Below are positions 1 to 7,698 of a stretch of 13,156 nt of DNA, piece by piece. Each line of letters starts with the position of its first letter. Positions within the stretch are counted from its first letter, which is position 1. This DNA is from JAVKMO01 sp031539345. Its GTDB lineage: Bacteria; Bacteroidota; Bacteroidia; Chitinophagales; Chitinophagaceae. The stretch spans positions 1-13,156 of the forward strand of contig JAVKMO010000026.1 of assembly GCA_031539345.1 (NCBI GenBank). Direction: 5' to 3'. Both the position numbers and the translations under genes were made by a program. The notes under the pieces were generated by a model that saw only the letters and a program-made list of their open reading frames with translations, ran no database searches and had not been told where the DNA came from.

Positions 1-138
1 AAAACAAGCAAACCCATTCAAACAACAAAAAATAAACAGTAATTCATGCTTATGATCATGCTTTTTAAAACGAAAATCCTCAAAACAACCTAATTTAAAA
101 AGCACCTAACCAAGAAATGGCTTTTGCAAAGGGTTCTT
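1..138 (+). mobile_element. Insertion sequence, 3' terminal part (left copy)
   Basis: Bases 9-138 match the reverse complement of 12816-12945 without gaps; I count 8 differences in 130 bases. In the right copy this stretch lies just downstream of a transposase stop codon, so here it should be the non-coding 3' end of a second, inverted copy whose transposase lies before base 1 on the plus strand. The shared sequence ends inward at the plus-strand GGTTCTT, read outward as AAGAAC. Beyond it the two flanks are unrelated, which places the IS boundary at about 138/139. The IS cuts a PIN-toxin reading frame. The family (IS4/IS5 class) is inferred only from the right copy. Confidence 0.8.
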
Positions 139-382
139 ATATTCCTTTCTAAGGTCTATGGTTAATGATTTTATACGGTTATTGATGTCTAATATCTGTA
201 TGTCATTTAACATACTTTGTATTTGTTTCATTTCTGCCACATTCATGCCAAAACTTAATAATTCTAATTCTGTTATAAAAGAGGTATAAACGTGTTGGAG
301 ATGCAAGTTTTTTTGCAATAGCACTATTTCCTTTTTGTAACAAAATTAAAACATTCGTATCCGCCAAAATATTTATTGCCAT
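139..382 (-). pseudogene. VapC-like PIN-domain toxin, frameshifted and cut by the IS
   Basis: Read on the minus strand from ATG at 382, the protein begins MAINILADTNVLILLQKGN, with the first catalytic Asp of PIN ribonucleases in ADTN. After one frame change it continues YTSFITELELLSF, carrying the second conserved acid, and later DINNRIKSLTIDLRKEY, all typical of VapC-family tRNA/mRNA endoribonucleases. The frames join if the T7 run at 308-314 is shortened by one base. The gene then runs straight into the IS at 138, after about 80 of the usual 125-135 codons, so the C-terminal acidic residues are missing. The start overlaps the preceding small ORF by 10 bases, as in toxin-antitoxin operons. 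The product should be inactive. The frameshift could be a homopolymer sequencing error, but the IS truncation is independent of it. Confidence 0.75.
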
Positions 383-537
383 TCTTTGCGCAAGTTCTTT
401 TGTACGGTCAAAACCTTTGCACTAAAAATATTTTTTAACGCCCCTTGATGTTTAGTTGCGTCAAACACTTTAGTTGAAAAAAGTTTATTAGATTTTTTTT
501 TCGTAAGATCTATTTTTATTGCATTTAATGTCAGCAT
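373..537 (-). CDS. Small ORF in antitoxin position upstream of the PIN toxin
   Basis: A 54-codon minus-strand frame starts at ATG 537 and ends in KNLRKEWQ-stop, with the stop inside the first codons of the PIN gene (10-base overlap, 373-382). I do not recognise a family with confidence. The position, the small size, the high Lys content and a Lys/Arg/Glu/Trp tail are what an antitoxin partner of VapC would show. The N-terminus (MLTLNAIKIDLTKKK) has no obvious ribbon-helix-helix or AbrB fold, so this may be only the C-terminal part of a longer decayed antitoxin. Real expression is uncertain because the downstream toxin is broken. Confidence 0.45.
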   Translation of the reverse strand: MLTLNAIKIDLTKKKSNKLFSTKVFDATKHQGALKNIFSAKVLTVQKNLRKEWQ

Positions 538-674
538 AATGAATATAGAGGCTTGTATGAATTGAATAAACTATAATAGACAAACTTAAATAAATATTTT
601 TTTTCATATCGGTTTTTTCTACTTACCACTTTACAACTTATTGAATTGCTTGATAATAACACCAAGCACGGCAT
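538..674. other. Non-coding spacer between the TA remnant and the terminator
   Basis: This AT-rich stretch has no convincing frame on either strand. It should contain the promoter of the minus-strand antitoxin/toxin remnant (for example around TATTATAGTTTATTC, reading down towards 537), but no clear Bacteroidota -33/-7 pair stands out. Confidence 0.4.
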
Positions 675-719
675 AAAAAAAACGAGGCGTTTGCTATTGA
701 AACAAACACCTCGAAAAAA
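675..719 (-). terminator. Intrinsic terminator downstream of the beta-barrel gene
   Basis: CGAGGcGTTTG (683-693) and CAAACaCCTCG (703-713) form an 11-base stem with one internal C/A mismatch and a 9-base loop. Read on the minus strand, the hairpin is followed by eight Ts (the A run at 675-682), placing it about 55 bases after the stop of the gene at 769-1380. An A run also follows on the plus-strand side, so the minus-strand copy is flanked by Ts on both sides. Confidence 0.8.
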
Positions 720-734
720 TTTCTATTCTCTTAT

Positions 735-755
735 GTCAGGTGATAACAACCTGAC
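735..755. repeat. Palindrome GTCAGGT-N7-ACCTGAC
   Basis: Perfect 7-base arms around a 7-base loop, just downstream of the beta-barrel gene's stop codon. The same arm sequence recurs at 1628-1649 with a 6-base loop. This suggests a dispersed REP-like element of the host rather than a gene-specific signal. Confidence 0.6.
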
Positions 756-768
756 CTGGCTGAAAAAA

Positions 769-1380
769 CTACTTGAAATAATAATGTATCCCCAACCCAA
801 ACATAAATGTTGTTAATCCTATATCGCTCGATGTGCCAGAACCGGTAGGCACACCAATAGAAATTTTACCGTAGCCACCTTCTACAGAAAGCCCTAAAGC
901 CTTAGCCGCTATGTATTCAACGCCTGCTCCTGCACTATACGAAAAAGTATTATCGGAAACTGTAGAGGTTGTAGTCCTGCCATAGGAGGAATAGGAATAA
1001 CTGATTGTTGTGTACTCATAACTATACGTCATCAAACCTGCAGCAACAAATAGATAAGGCAAAAGTTGAGGATTTTCTGTCGTAAACCGATAATTGTATC
1101 TCGCTCCATAAGAAGCGATTGAAAAGTTACCAGAACCGCCAAATGGTGCTGCGGCAGCTTGTAATACGTGGTTGTCTGTAAGTGCGTATTTTACACTTGC
1201 TCCAAATACGGGAAAAGCATACATAATACCAACGCCAAACGTTTTTTTAACATCGCTTTGCGTTTTTGATGATTGCTTGGCGGATTGCGAACTTTGACTG
1301 TTCAATTTAATTTGTCCAAATACAGAAAAATGCGTCATTGTAATGAACGTGAGGGCAAAAAGAAAATTGGGTGTTTTCAT
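769..1380 (-). CDS. Outer-membrane beta-barrel protein (hypothetical)
   Basis: 203 aa. The first 22 residues (MKTPNFLFALTFITMTHFSVFG, followed by Q) form a Sec signal peptide. A Ser/Gln/Lys-rich linker follows (residues 24-45), then alternating hydrophobic/aromatic strands rich in Tyr, Gly and Ser with turn motifs. The chain ends in GLGIHYYFK, an aromatic-terminal beta-signal-like tail used for outer-membrane insertion. Size and pattern fit a small 8-stranded porin-family/OmpW-like barrel; the exact family and ligand cannot be assigned. It looks intact in an otherwise decayed minus-strand stretch and has its own terminator at 675-719. The start at 1380 is supported by the signal peptide beginning there. 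Confidence 0.75.
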   Translation of the reverse strand: MKTPNFLFALTFITMTHFSVFGQIKLNSQSSQSAKQSSKTQSDVKKTFGVGIMYAFPVFGASVKYALTDNHVLQAAAAPFGGSGNFSIASYGARYNYRFTTENPQLLPYLFVAAGLMTYSYEYTTISYSYSSYGRTTTSTVSDNTFSYSAGAGVEYIAAKALGLSVEGGYGKISIGVPTGSGTSSDIGLTTFMFGLGIHYYFK

Positions 1381-1431
1381 GAATTTTTAAATTTTAAAGT
1401 GAAAAAAAATGGATAAAGAATGTAACGTGAT

Positions 1432-1629
1432 TTATGGTAAGGGTTTTCTAAATATATAGTGCATACCGATTGTTCTTCCATTTTGTGCCAGAAAAACCTT
1501 CTCTAACTCAAACCCTTGCGAACTCAGATAATTCATCGCATCTACACTATTCGCACTATATTGGTTAATCCCTCCTATTATCGGATTCAGCTTGTTTTCC
1601 TCTATAAACGCACTACTTTTATCGCCACG
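1432..1629 (-). pseudogene. C-terminal fragment of a DUF4177-like hypothetical gene
   Basis: This minus-strand frame is open for 65 codons with no start codon at its 5' end; an in-frame TGA sits at 1632-1630, inside a palindromic repeat. The text contains NSVDAMNYLSSQGFELEKVF and ends HYIFRKPLP. This resembles the ending of small proteins in which a 'lNylssqGwelv...yllkr' pattern closes the domain (DUF4177-type). The upstream half is absent: 5' of the break is the palindrome at 1622-1690 and then the stop of another gene. I infer that the gene lost its 5' half by insertion or recombination at the repeat. Confidence 0.55.
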
Positions 1630-1690
1630 TCAGGTATTTACACCTGACGGTTGTAGATTTGATGGTGCTTGGTAACAAAAAACATGGCGA
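1622..1690. repeat. Nested inverted-repeat element at a gene break
   Basis: An inner perfect palindrome CGTCAGGT-N6-ACCTGACG (1628-1635/1642-1649) shares its arms with the repeat at 735-755. An outer pair, TCGCCA (1622-1627) and TGGCGA (1685-1690), encloses it. The element separates the stop of the lipoprotein gene from the beheaded DUF4177-like fragment. It could be a REP/MITE-like unit. Confidence 0.5.
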
Positions 1691-1732
1691 AAAAAGTTAC
1701 TACTTGTGCTGACGTTTGGTGCTCTATAGAGG

Positions 1733-2097
1733 TTAGTTTTTTTTAGATAATGTAATGTCATAGGCTTTTTTATCATACTCCATGACAGATCCCGATACTG
1801 CATCAATAGCCCAACCCGCCAAATTGAGTAAATTAATATAACTAACAGGATTGAGTTTTTTTCAAGTGTAATTAACCTTGTTTCATAACCATTCAATTTA
1901 TACTCTATATCCGTATTCCCTACACTGCGTTGCATATTAATACTACAAGGTGTCTGACACTGTTCAACACCTCCTTTATAAACAGTAGCTCCTACTGGTA
2001 TACTATTGAAAGTGATTTTGTCTTTCGTACCCGTAAAAATTGTTGCACAACTAGTCATTAAAAGGCTAGCAAAAATGATAACGAAACTTTTTTTCAT
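1733..2097 (-). pseudogene. PEGA-type lipoprotein, single frameshift
   Basis: From ATG at 2097 the protein has a lipoprotein signal (MKKSFVIIFASLLMTSC, lipobox Cys17), then TIFTGTKDKITFNSIPVGA and a PEGA-like beta-sandwich segment (VYKGGVEQCQTPCSI). At the T7 run 1856-1862 (A7 in the coding strand) the frame breaks. Adding one base restores NPVSYINLLNLAGWAIDA and a tail DKKAYDITLSKKN ending in TAA at 1735-1733, giving about 121 aa in all. Without repair the frame would run to about 1630 with unrelated sequence. Relatives are surface-anchored proteins with an A-G-W-A-I-D-A transmembrane-like stretch; their function is poorly defined. The break is either a real mutation or a homopolymer miscall. 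Confidence 0.7.
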
Positions 2098-2187
2098 ACG
2101 ATAAATTGGTTTTAAATTGTTAAAAAAAATATGTCGTGAAAATTGTAAAAAAAAAAAACTCCTCGATAACTATAATCATTCTTTTTT

Positions 2188-2294
2188 GAATAAAAATATT
2201 CGATAAAAAACCTTTAAATCAAATAAATTTTATATGATAAAAAAAGCTTTTGAATATTTGAGAATATTCATTTAATTTAAGAATATTATTATTC
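2188..2294. promoter_or_regulatory. Three GAATA/TATTC palindromes before the XRE gene
   Basis: GAATA-AAAA-TATTC at 2188-2201, GAATATT-TGAG-AATATTC at 2252-2269 and GAATA-TTAT-TATTC at 2281-2294. All lie in the 215-base gap between the divergent lipoprotein and XRE genes, the last ending 18 bases before the XRE start. Dyad symmetry with a 4-base spacer suits a dimeric XRE repressor, so they are candidate operators for autoregulation and for control of the divergent gene. AT-rich background makes short palindromes easy to find by chance; the recurrence of the same half-site is the argument. Confidence 0.5.
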
Positions 2295-2312
2295 TCATAA
2301 AAACACTTCTCT

Positions 2313-2699
2313 ATGAAGCACGGCTTCAAAATAAAGCAATTGCGAGATTCAAAACACATCAAACAAGAAGAATTAGCAAAAGCCATTGGCATAACCCAAA
2401 GCCAATTATCTAAAATTGAAAGCGGACAAGTCAAAAAAGTAGGACAAAATATATTAGACAAAATTGCTACTTATACAAAAACAAACGTAGATTATTTTCA
2501 AGCTGAGGGTTTGTATATCAATCACCCTGAAAATAAAGATTCTTCTATTGGGGTTACAATGCACATGGAAATTATGGACTTGTTAAAACAGCAAGTGGCG
2601 GATTACAAAATTTTATTACTCCAAAAAGATAGCGTCATAGATGAATTGAAAATAGCGTTGGCAGGGCGTGATTTCAATAGCAGAACCCAACCTCAATAA
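2313..2699 (+). CDS. XRE-family transcriptional regulator
   Basis: 128 aa. Residues 5-60 form a Cro/C1-type helix-turn-helix: IKQLRDSKHIKQEELAKAIG, then ITQSQLSKIESGQ, the classic Q-E-E-L-A...S-Q-L-S-K-I-E recognition arrangement. Residues 85-120 (HMEIMDLLKQQVADYKILLL and onward) look like an amphipathic or coiled-coil helix that may dimerise. It should bind DNA, most simply the palindromes at 2188-2294. It is followed, 126 bases on, by an Rpn-like nuclease gene, though nothing shows that they are co-transcribed. A member of a phage, restriction-control or toxin-antitoxin regulator family cannot be distinguished. Confidence 0.88.
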   Translation: MKHGFKIKQLRDSKHIKQEELAKAIGITQSQLSKIESGQVKKVGQNILDKIATYTKTNVDYFQAEGLYINHPENKDSSIGVTMHMEIMDLLKQQVADYKILLLQKDSVIDELKIALAGRDFNSRTQPQ

Positions 2700-2791
2700 T
2701 ATCATCGATATTGATAAGAATAATTCAACAGTGGTCATCTTTTTGAACAAAAAAAGCGTTTAATTTTTCTAAGCGACACTCAAATTGTTTT

Positions 2792-2799
2792 TACATTCG
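2792..2799 (+). promoter_or_regulatory. Possible -7 box (TACATTCG) for the Rpn-like gene
   Basis: TACATTCG resembles the Bacteroidota sigma-A -7 element TAnnTTTG. The identical TTTTACATTCG lies at a similar distance (34 bases) before gyrB; here it is 26 bases before the start. No good -33 TTTG is seen. Confidence 0.3.
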
Positions 2800-2825
2800 T
2801 GTATCCATCCAATAGAAAAAATGTC

Positions 2826-3680
2826 ATGAAAGCAAAATACCTCAACCCGTTTACAGATTTTGGTTTTAAGAAGTTGTTTGGCGAAGAAATGAGTAAGCCT
2901 TTGCTGATTGATTTTTTAAATGCTTTGCTCTATCCCAAAGAACATATTTTAGATTTGAGTTTTAAAAACATTGAACAATTAGGGTTTTCGGACACAAACA
3001 GAAAAGCCGTTTATGACATTTATTGCGAGAATGACAAAGGCGAAAAATTTATTGTAGAACTCCAAAAAGCAAAGCAAAATTATTTTAAAGACAGAACTAT
3101 TTTTTACTCCACATTTCCAATTCAAGAACAAGCTGAAAAAGGCGAATGGAACTTTCAACTCAAAGCCGTTTATTGTATTGGTATTTTAGATTTTGTATTT
3201 AATGATTATGCCAACGAAGAAGATAAAAAAGAAGTTTTGCATACAATACAATTAAAAAATCAACATGGCAAAGTGTTTTATGACAAACTCACCTACTTGT
3301 ATTTAGAAATGCCGAATTTTCATTTACAAGAACATAAATTAAAAACACGCTTAGACAAATGGCTTTATTTTATCAAACATTTAGAAGATTTTCAAACCAT
3401 ACCGCTGATTTTTAAAGACGTGGACAAGGTGTTTACAAAGGCGTTTGAAACTGCCGCATTAGCCCAACTGAACGAACAGGAACGATGGAAATACGAACAT
3501 AGTTTAAAAGTGTTTAGAGATAATAAAAACACCTTTGATTATGCAGTAGAAACGGCTTTTGATGAAGGAAAAATTGAAGGGAAAATTGAAATAGCAAAAG
3601 CCTTAAAACAATTAGGAGTATCACTGAAAATAATCATAGAAGGGACAGGACTGACAGAAAAAGAAATAGGCAAACTCTAA
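2826..3680 (+). CDS. Rpn/PD-(D/E)XK nuclease family transposase-like protein
   Basis: 284 aa from ATG 2826 (MKAKYLNPFTDFGFKKLFGE). A GTG at 2799 is in frame, but the family's hallmark N-terminus starts at this ATG. The protein carries the FTDFGFKKLFG opening, D in YDIYCENDKGE, and E/Q in FIVELQKA, the D...ExQ version of the PD-(D/E)XK active site, followed by R-x-x-FY in DRTIFYSTFPIQEQ. This is the 'PD-(D/E)XK nuclease family transposase' (Rpn-related) group, whose studied members are DNA endonucleases that promote RecA-independent recombination. The C-terminus has repeated EGKIEGKIEIAKAL and ends in a helical GLTEKEIGKL module usual for the family. Full length and apparently intact; no terminal repeats around it mark a mobile element. 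Confidence 0.85.
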   Translation: MKAKYLNPFTDFGFKKLFGEEMSKPLLIDFLNALLYPKEHILDLSFKNIEQLGFSDTNRKAVYDIYCENDKGEKFIVELQKAKQNYFKDRTIFYSTFPIQEQAEKGEWNFQLKAVYCIGILDFVFNDYANEEDKKEVLHTIQLKNQHGKVFYDKLTYLYLEMPNFHLQEHKLKTRLDKWLYFIKHLEDFQTIPLIFKDVDKVFTKAFETAALAQLNEQERWKYEHSLKVFRDNKNTFDYAVETAFDEGKIEGKIEIAKALKQLGVSLKIIIEGTGLTEKEIGKL

Positions 3681-3726
3681 TCCCTATAAGAAGAATGTTT
3701 TCATCATCGCTATCTCAACAAAATCA

Positions 3727-5508
3727 ATGAGAAAGAAAAAGACTCTCGGTATAGGTATCATTATTTACAAAGACTTTGTATCTCTTACTATACCTTATTT
3801 GATTTTAAACAGAGTGCTGGCAGCTTGTAGAGAAAGATTTTTTTTGCTTTTGCTCTTTTGTTTCTCAAATTCTCTTTTTAGTCAAAAGCATACTGTCATC
3901 ATCAATGAAATGATGATAGACCCAACGCCAACGGTAAGATTGCCAAATGCCGAATACATTGAACTCAAAAATGTTTCAGATTCGTCTGTCAATGTTTTCA
4001 ATTACAGCATCACCGATCAAACAAAAACAGCAAAACTCCCCAGCTATATTTTACCGAAAGATAGTTGCATTATTTTGTGTTCGAGTACCAATGCAAGTGC
4101 ATTTTCAGTTTATGGAAAAACATTTGGACTTGCCAATTTTCCATCTTTAAATAATGATAAAGACACGCTCATTCTGTATAATGCACAACAACAAATTATA
4201 CACTCACTCACATATGATGAAACGTGGTTTAAGAATAGCATAAAACAAGACGGAGGCTGGAGTTTAGAACTTATAGACGGAAGATTTCCGTTTGCAGAAT
4301 CAGCCAATTGGGGTTATTCAATCGACAAAAAAGGAGGAACACCAGGTAAAGAAAACTCCATCAAAAACAATCAACCCGACACAACAAGTCTTGAATTGCT
4401 ATCGTATGAAGTACGTGCAAAATCGATCATGTGTCATTTCAACAAAGCCATTTCTCCTGCGTTTATTCAAACACAAAAATCAATTTTATTTAAAAATAAA
4501 ACACCGCAAATCGACAGTATTATTCTCGTCAAGCCGCTTTACAAAAGTTTTGTTATTTATGTTGCAAAAGAATTTCAAGAAGATATCATTTATGATTTAC
4601 AAATCTTGTGGCTCATCGATTTGTCGCAACTCATAAGCAAAGCATTCAACATTTCATTTGGGTTGCCCTCACCAATCAAACAACAAGACATTATCATCAA
4701 TGAAGTTTTATTTAATCCCTTAGCATACGAAAATCGCTTCATCGAATTATACAATAACAGCAACCACATTTTTGATTTAAGCGAATTATATTTTGCAACA
4801 GTAAAAAATAACGCCTTAGAAAATATTGTTCGTGTCAGTAATCAACCACGCTATTTTTTTCCAAAAACATTTGTAGCCCTTACGCCCAACATTCAACAAA
4901 TAGCAGAAAAATATCCTTCTGCCGACAAAACAAATTTGATTGGTTTTGACATGCCAAGTCTTTCAAATGACAGTAGTTGTTTGATAATTGCAAATAGAGC
5001 GTCTGACACAATTGACAAAATGTGCTATTCAAAATTATGGCACTACCCTAACCTGCCCACAATTGAGGGCGTGTCTTTAGAAAAAATCTATTACACTTTA
5101 AACGGCACTGAAAAAGCAAATTGGTATTCTTCAGCATACCCCTATTACGGAACGCCTACAAAAGAAAATTCTCAATTCAAACAGTTTCCTCTACCCGCTT
5201 CGCACTTTGCGCTCAGCACTTCTTTCCTTTCTCCAAACGGAGACGGCAACAACGACTTTGTTTTACTCCGATACCAATTTTCACGACACGACATTTCCTT
5301 TTCAATAAAAATTTTCAGCCTACAAGGAGACCCAGTTTGTACAATCGCAAATGGAACGCTTGCAGGGATAGATGGCCAATTATTATGGGCTGGAACAAAT
5401 GATAGCAATAACGTATTGGCAAGTGGAAATTATATCATTTTAGTCCATTACTTCGATACCGAAGGACACAGCAATACAGAAAAGTTTTTTGTTACGCTTG
5501 CCTTGTAA
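3727..5508 (+). CDS. Secreted lamin-tail-domain surface protein
   Basis: 593 aa. A signal peptide core (RFFLLLLFCFSNSLFSQ) sits at residues 37-53, so the first ~35 residues are either a long n-region or an over-extended start; the GTG at codon 30 is an alternative. Residues 56-165 (TVIINEMMIDPTP...AEYIELKNVS) are a lamin-tail domain. A second starts near 320 (DIIINEVLFNPL...RFIELYNNS). The segment between them resembles an Ig-like/SbsA domain. From residue ~500 comes LSPNGDGNND and then a FlgD-like/gliding-motility C-terminal Ig fold (SIKIFSLQGDPV, ASGNYIILVHY). This build is common in Bacteroidota cell-surface or exported proteins that bind polymers or calcium, some carried by the type IX system; no clear T9SS sorting tail follows. 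It may be transcribed with the upstream nuclease (46-base gap). Confidence 0.8.
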   Translation: MRKKKTLGIGIIIYKDFVSLTIPYLILNRVLAACRERFFLLLLFCFSNSLFSQKHTVIINEMMIDPTPTVRLPNAEYIELKNVSDSSVNVFNYSITDQTKTAKLPSYILPKDSCIILCSSTNASAFSVYGKTFGLANFPSLNNDKDTLILYNAQQQIIHSLTYDETWFKNSIKQDGGWSLELIDGRFPFAESANWGYSIDKKGGTPGKENSIKNNQPDTTSLELLSYEVRAKSIMCHFNKAISPAFIQTQKSILFKNKTPQIDSIILVKPLYKSFVIYVAKEFQEDIIYDLQILWLIDLSQLISKAFNISFGLPSPIKQQDIIINEVLFNPLAYENRFIELYNNSNHIFDLSELYFATVKNNALENIVRVSNQPRYFFPKTFVALTPNIQQIAEKYPSADKTNLIGFDMPSLSNDSSCLIIANRASDTIDKMCYSKLWHYPNLPTIEGVSLEKIYYTLNGTEKANWYSSAYPYYGTPTKENSQFKQFPLPASHFALSTSFLSPNGDGNNDFVLLRYQFSRHDISFSIKIFSLQGDPVCTIANGTLAGIDGQLLWAGTNDSNNVLASGNYIILVHYFDTEGHSNTEKFFVTLAL

Positions 5509-5601
5509 GAGAGCAAAATCAAGGGTTTTAAACAAACAAATTTTTCTGTCAAAATGGGGATAGAATTGAATAACTATTCTCTACGAAAGGCAACGAAATT
5601 T

Positions 5602-5609
5602 TACATTCG
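5602..5609 (+). promoter_or_regulatory. Possible -7 box (TACATTCG) for gyrB
   Basis: TTTTACATTCG, identical to the site at 2789-2799, ends 34 bases before the gyrB start in a 135-base non-coding gap. It resembles TAnnTTTG; a matching -33 element is not evident. Confidence 0.35.
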
Positions 5610-5643
5610 GTGCAAATCATTTTTTACTCTTAAACACAATTGA

Positions 5644-7605
5644 ATGGAACAGAATAAACAGAATTATGACGCAGGAAACATACAGGTTTTAGAAGGTTTA
5701 GAAGCAGTACGTAAACGCCCCGCCATGTACATTGGCGATATTGGTGTGAAGGGTTTGCACCACTTGGTTTATGAAGTTGTGGACAATTCTATTGACGAGG
5801 CATTAGCGGGTTATTGTAATGATATTCAAATTATCATTCACCAAGATAATTCTATCAGTGTACAAGATAATGGACGTGGCATTCCAACAGGCATTCACCT
5901 AAAAGAAAAACGAAGTGCACTCGAAGTGGTAATGACCGTTTTGCACGCAGGCGGAAAGTTTGATAAAGACACTTACAAAGTATCAGGCGGATTGCACGGC
6001 GTTGGGGTAAGTTGCGTCAATGCGTTAAGTACAAAATTGCACGTTGTTGTTGAACGTGAAGGCAAAAAATTTGAACAAGAATATCAACGAGGAACGCCTC
6101 AATATAGCGTACGAGAAATTGGCGAATCTAACCGCACAGGAACGTATGTACACTTTTGGCCCGATACAGAACAAATTTTTACAGAAAGTATTTACAAAAG
6201 AGAAATTATTGAAGGTAGAATGCGCGAACTGTCGTACCTCAATAAAAAAATAAAAATTACGCTTACAGATTTACGAGAAATTGATGAAGACACTAAAGAA
6301 GCGTTTCAAAAAATGTTTTATAGCGAAGGCGGTATTCCTGACTTTGTAGAAATGTTAGACAAAGCAGCAAAAAGACTTCCCCTTTTGCCGAATATTATTT
6401 TTACCGAAGGCGTTCATAAAGAAGCCAACGTAGCTGTTGAAGTCGCTTTAATGTATAATGACAGCTATACCGAAAACATTTATTCGTATGTTAATAACAT
6501 TAACACCATCGAAGGAGGAACACACGTTGCAGGGTTTAGAAGAGCCATTACCAGAATTTTTAAAAATTATGGAGACAGAGAAAAATTATTTGAAAAAGCA
6601 AAAGTAGAAATTGAAGGAGAAGATTTTCGAGAAGGCTTAAGCACTGTCATTTCTGTTAAAGTTCCGGAACCACAATTTGAAGGACAAACAAAAACCAAAT
6701 TAGGCAACAGTGAAATTGCAGGCATTGTTGATGGCATTGTCAGCAAAGCCTTAGAAGCCTATTTGGAAGAAAACCCCAAAGAAGCAAAAAACATTATTCA
6801 AAAAGTAATTCTTGCTGCACAAGCACGCTCTGCTGCAAAAAAAGCACGTGAAATGGTGCAAAGAAAAAGTGTGTTAAGCCTTGGAGGATTGCCCGGAAAA
6901 TTAGCCGATTGTGCCAACAAAGACCCCATGAAATGCGAACTGTTTTTAGTTGAAGGAGATTCTGCGGGCGGAACAGCAAAGCAAGGAAGAGAAAGAGATT
7001 TTCAAGCCATACTGCCTTTAAAAGGAAAAATTTTGAACGTAGAAAAAGCCATGGAGCATAAAATTTATGAAAACGAAGAAATCAGAAATATGTTCGTTGC
7101 ACTCGGCGTAACCATTGGCACAGAAGAAGATAAAAAACAACTCAACTTAACAAAACTCCGTTATCACAAATTGGTCATCATGACCGATGCCGACGTGGAC
7201 GGAAGCCATATTGCAACACTCATCTTAACATTTTTATTTAGATACATGAAAGCCCTTATCGAACAAGGATTTGTGTATTTAGCTCAACCACCGCTGTATC
7301 TTGTTAAAAAAGGAAAAGAACAAGCCTATGCGTGGACAGAAGAAGAACGCAAAAAATATGTCGAACAATTTGCAAAAGGAAAAGAAGACAGCGTAAACAT
7401 TCAGCGTTACAAAGGATTGGGAGAAATGAACGCCGACCAATTGTGGAGCACAACAATGAACCCAGAAACAAGAAGTCTAAAACGCGTAACCATTGATAGT
7501 GCAGCCGAAGCAGACAGAATTTTCAGCATGCTTATGGGCGACGAAGTGCCCCCACGCAGAGAATTTATTGAAACGCATGCTAAATACGCAAAAATTGATG
7601 TGTAG
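5644..7605 (+). CDS. gyrB: DNA gyrase subunit B
   Basis: 653 aa, usual for non-proteobacterial GyrB. The GHKL ATPase comes first: catalytic Glu44 and Asn48 in YEVVDNSIDEA, DNGRGIP at 75-81, the ATP-lid GGLHGVG at 115-121, and the QTKTKLGN loop at 348-355 from the transducer. The TOPRIM region follows with EGDSAGG at 437-443 and DADVDG at 515-520, whose acids bind Mg2+. The C-terminus has the RYKGLGEMN motif at 588-596, contacting GyrA. With GyrA it introduces negative supercoils using ATP. GyrB is preferred over ParE because of the 'EGLEAVRKRPAMYIGD' start, the GYCN stretch and the overall length. The gene is intact and is the best taxonomic marker here. Confidence 0.96.
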   Translation: MEQNKQNYDAGNIQVLEGLEAVRKRPAMYIGDIGVKGLHHLVYEVVDNSIDEALAGYCNDIQIIIHQDNSISVQDNGRGIPTGIHLKEKRSALEVVMTVLHAGGKFDKDTYKVSGGLHGVGVSCVNALSTKLHVVVEREGKKFEQEYQRGTPQYSVREIGESNRTGTYVHFWPDTEQIFTESIYKREIIEGRMRELSYLNKKIKITLTDLREIDEDTKEAFQKMFYSEGGIPDFVEMLDKAAKRLPLLPNIIFTEGVHKEANVAVEVALMYNDSYTENIYSYVNNINTIEGGTHVAGFRRAITRIFKNYGDREKLFEKAKVEIEGEDFREGLSTVISVKVPEPQFEGQTKTKLGNSEIAGIVDGIVSKALEAYLEENPKEAKNIIQKVILAAQARSAAKKAREMVQRKSVLSLGGLPGKLADCANKDPMKCELFLVEGDSAGGTAKQGRERDFQAILPLKGKILNVEKAMEHKIYENEEIRNMFVALGVTIGTEEDKKQLNLTKLRYHKLVIMTDADVDGSHIATLILTFLFRYMKALIEQGFVYLAQPPLYLVKKGKEQAYAWTEEERKKYVEQFAKGKEDSVNIQRYKGLGEMNADQLWSTTMNPETRSLKRVTIDSAAEADRIFSMLMGDEVPPRREFIETHAKYAKIDV

Positions 7606-7698
7606 TTAAATACTGAATTCAAACAAATTGAATACTACACCATCAACTTGTTTCGTCTTCTTTTTAAGGTTCAAACGTATTCACCTATCTTGTACAAA

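Noticed and set aside
2826..3680. Rpn-like 'transposase' as part of an insertion sequence
   Set aside because: The family name is historical. No terminal inverted repeats or target duplications frame this gene, and its neighbours are ordinary host genes.
5121..5408. Alternative-frame ORFs within the lamin-tail gene
   Set aside because: They are shadows of a coherent domain-bearing frame, lack family features, and lie on overlapping frames or the opposite strand.
7648..7698. TTG start for mqnC 17 codons upstream
   Set aside because: The added residues do not resemble MqnC, and the ATG at 7699 is preceded by a typical A-rich leader.
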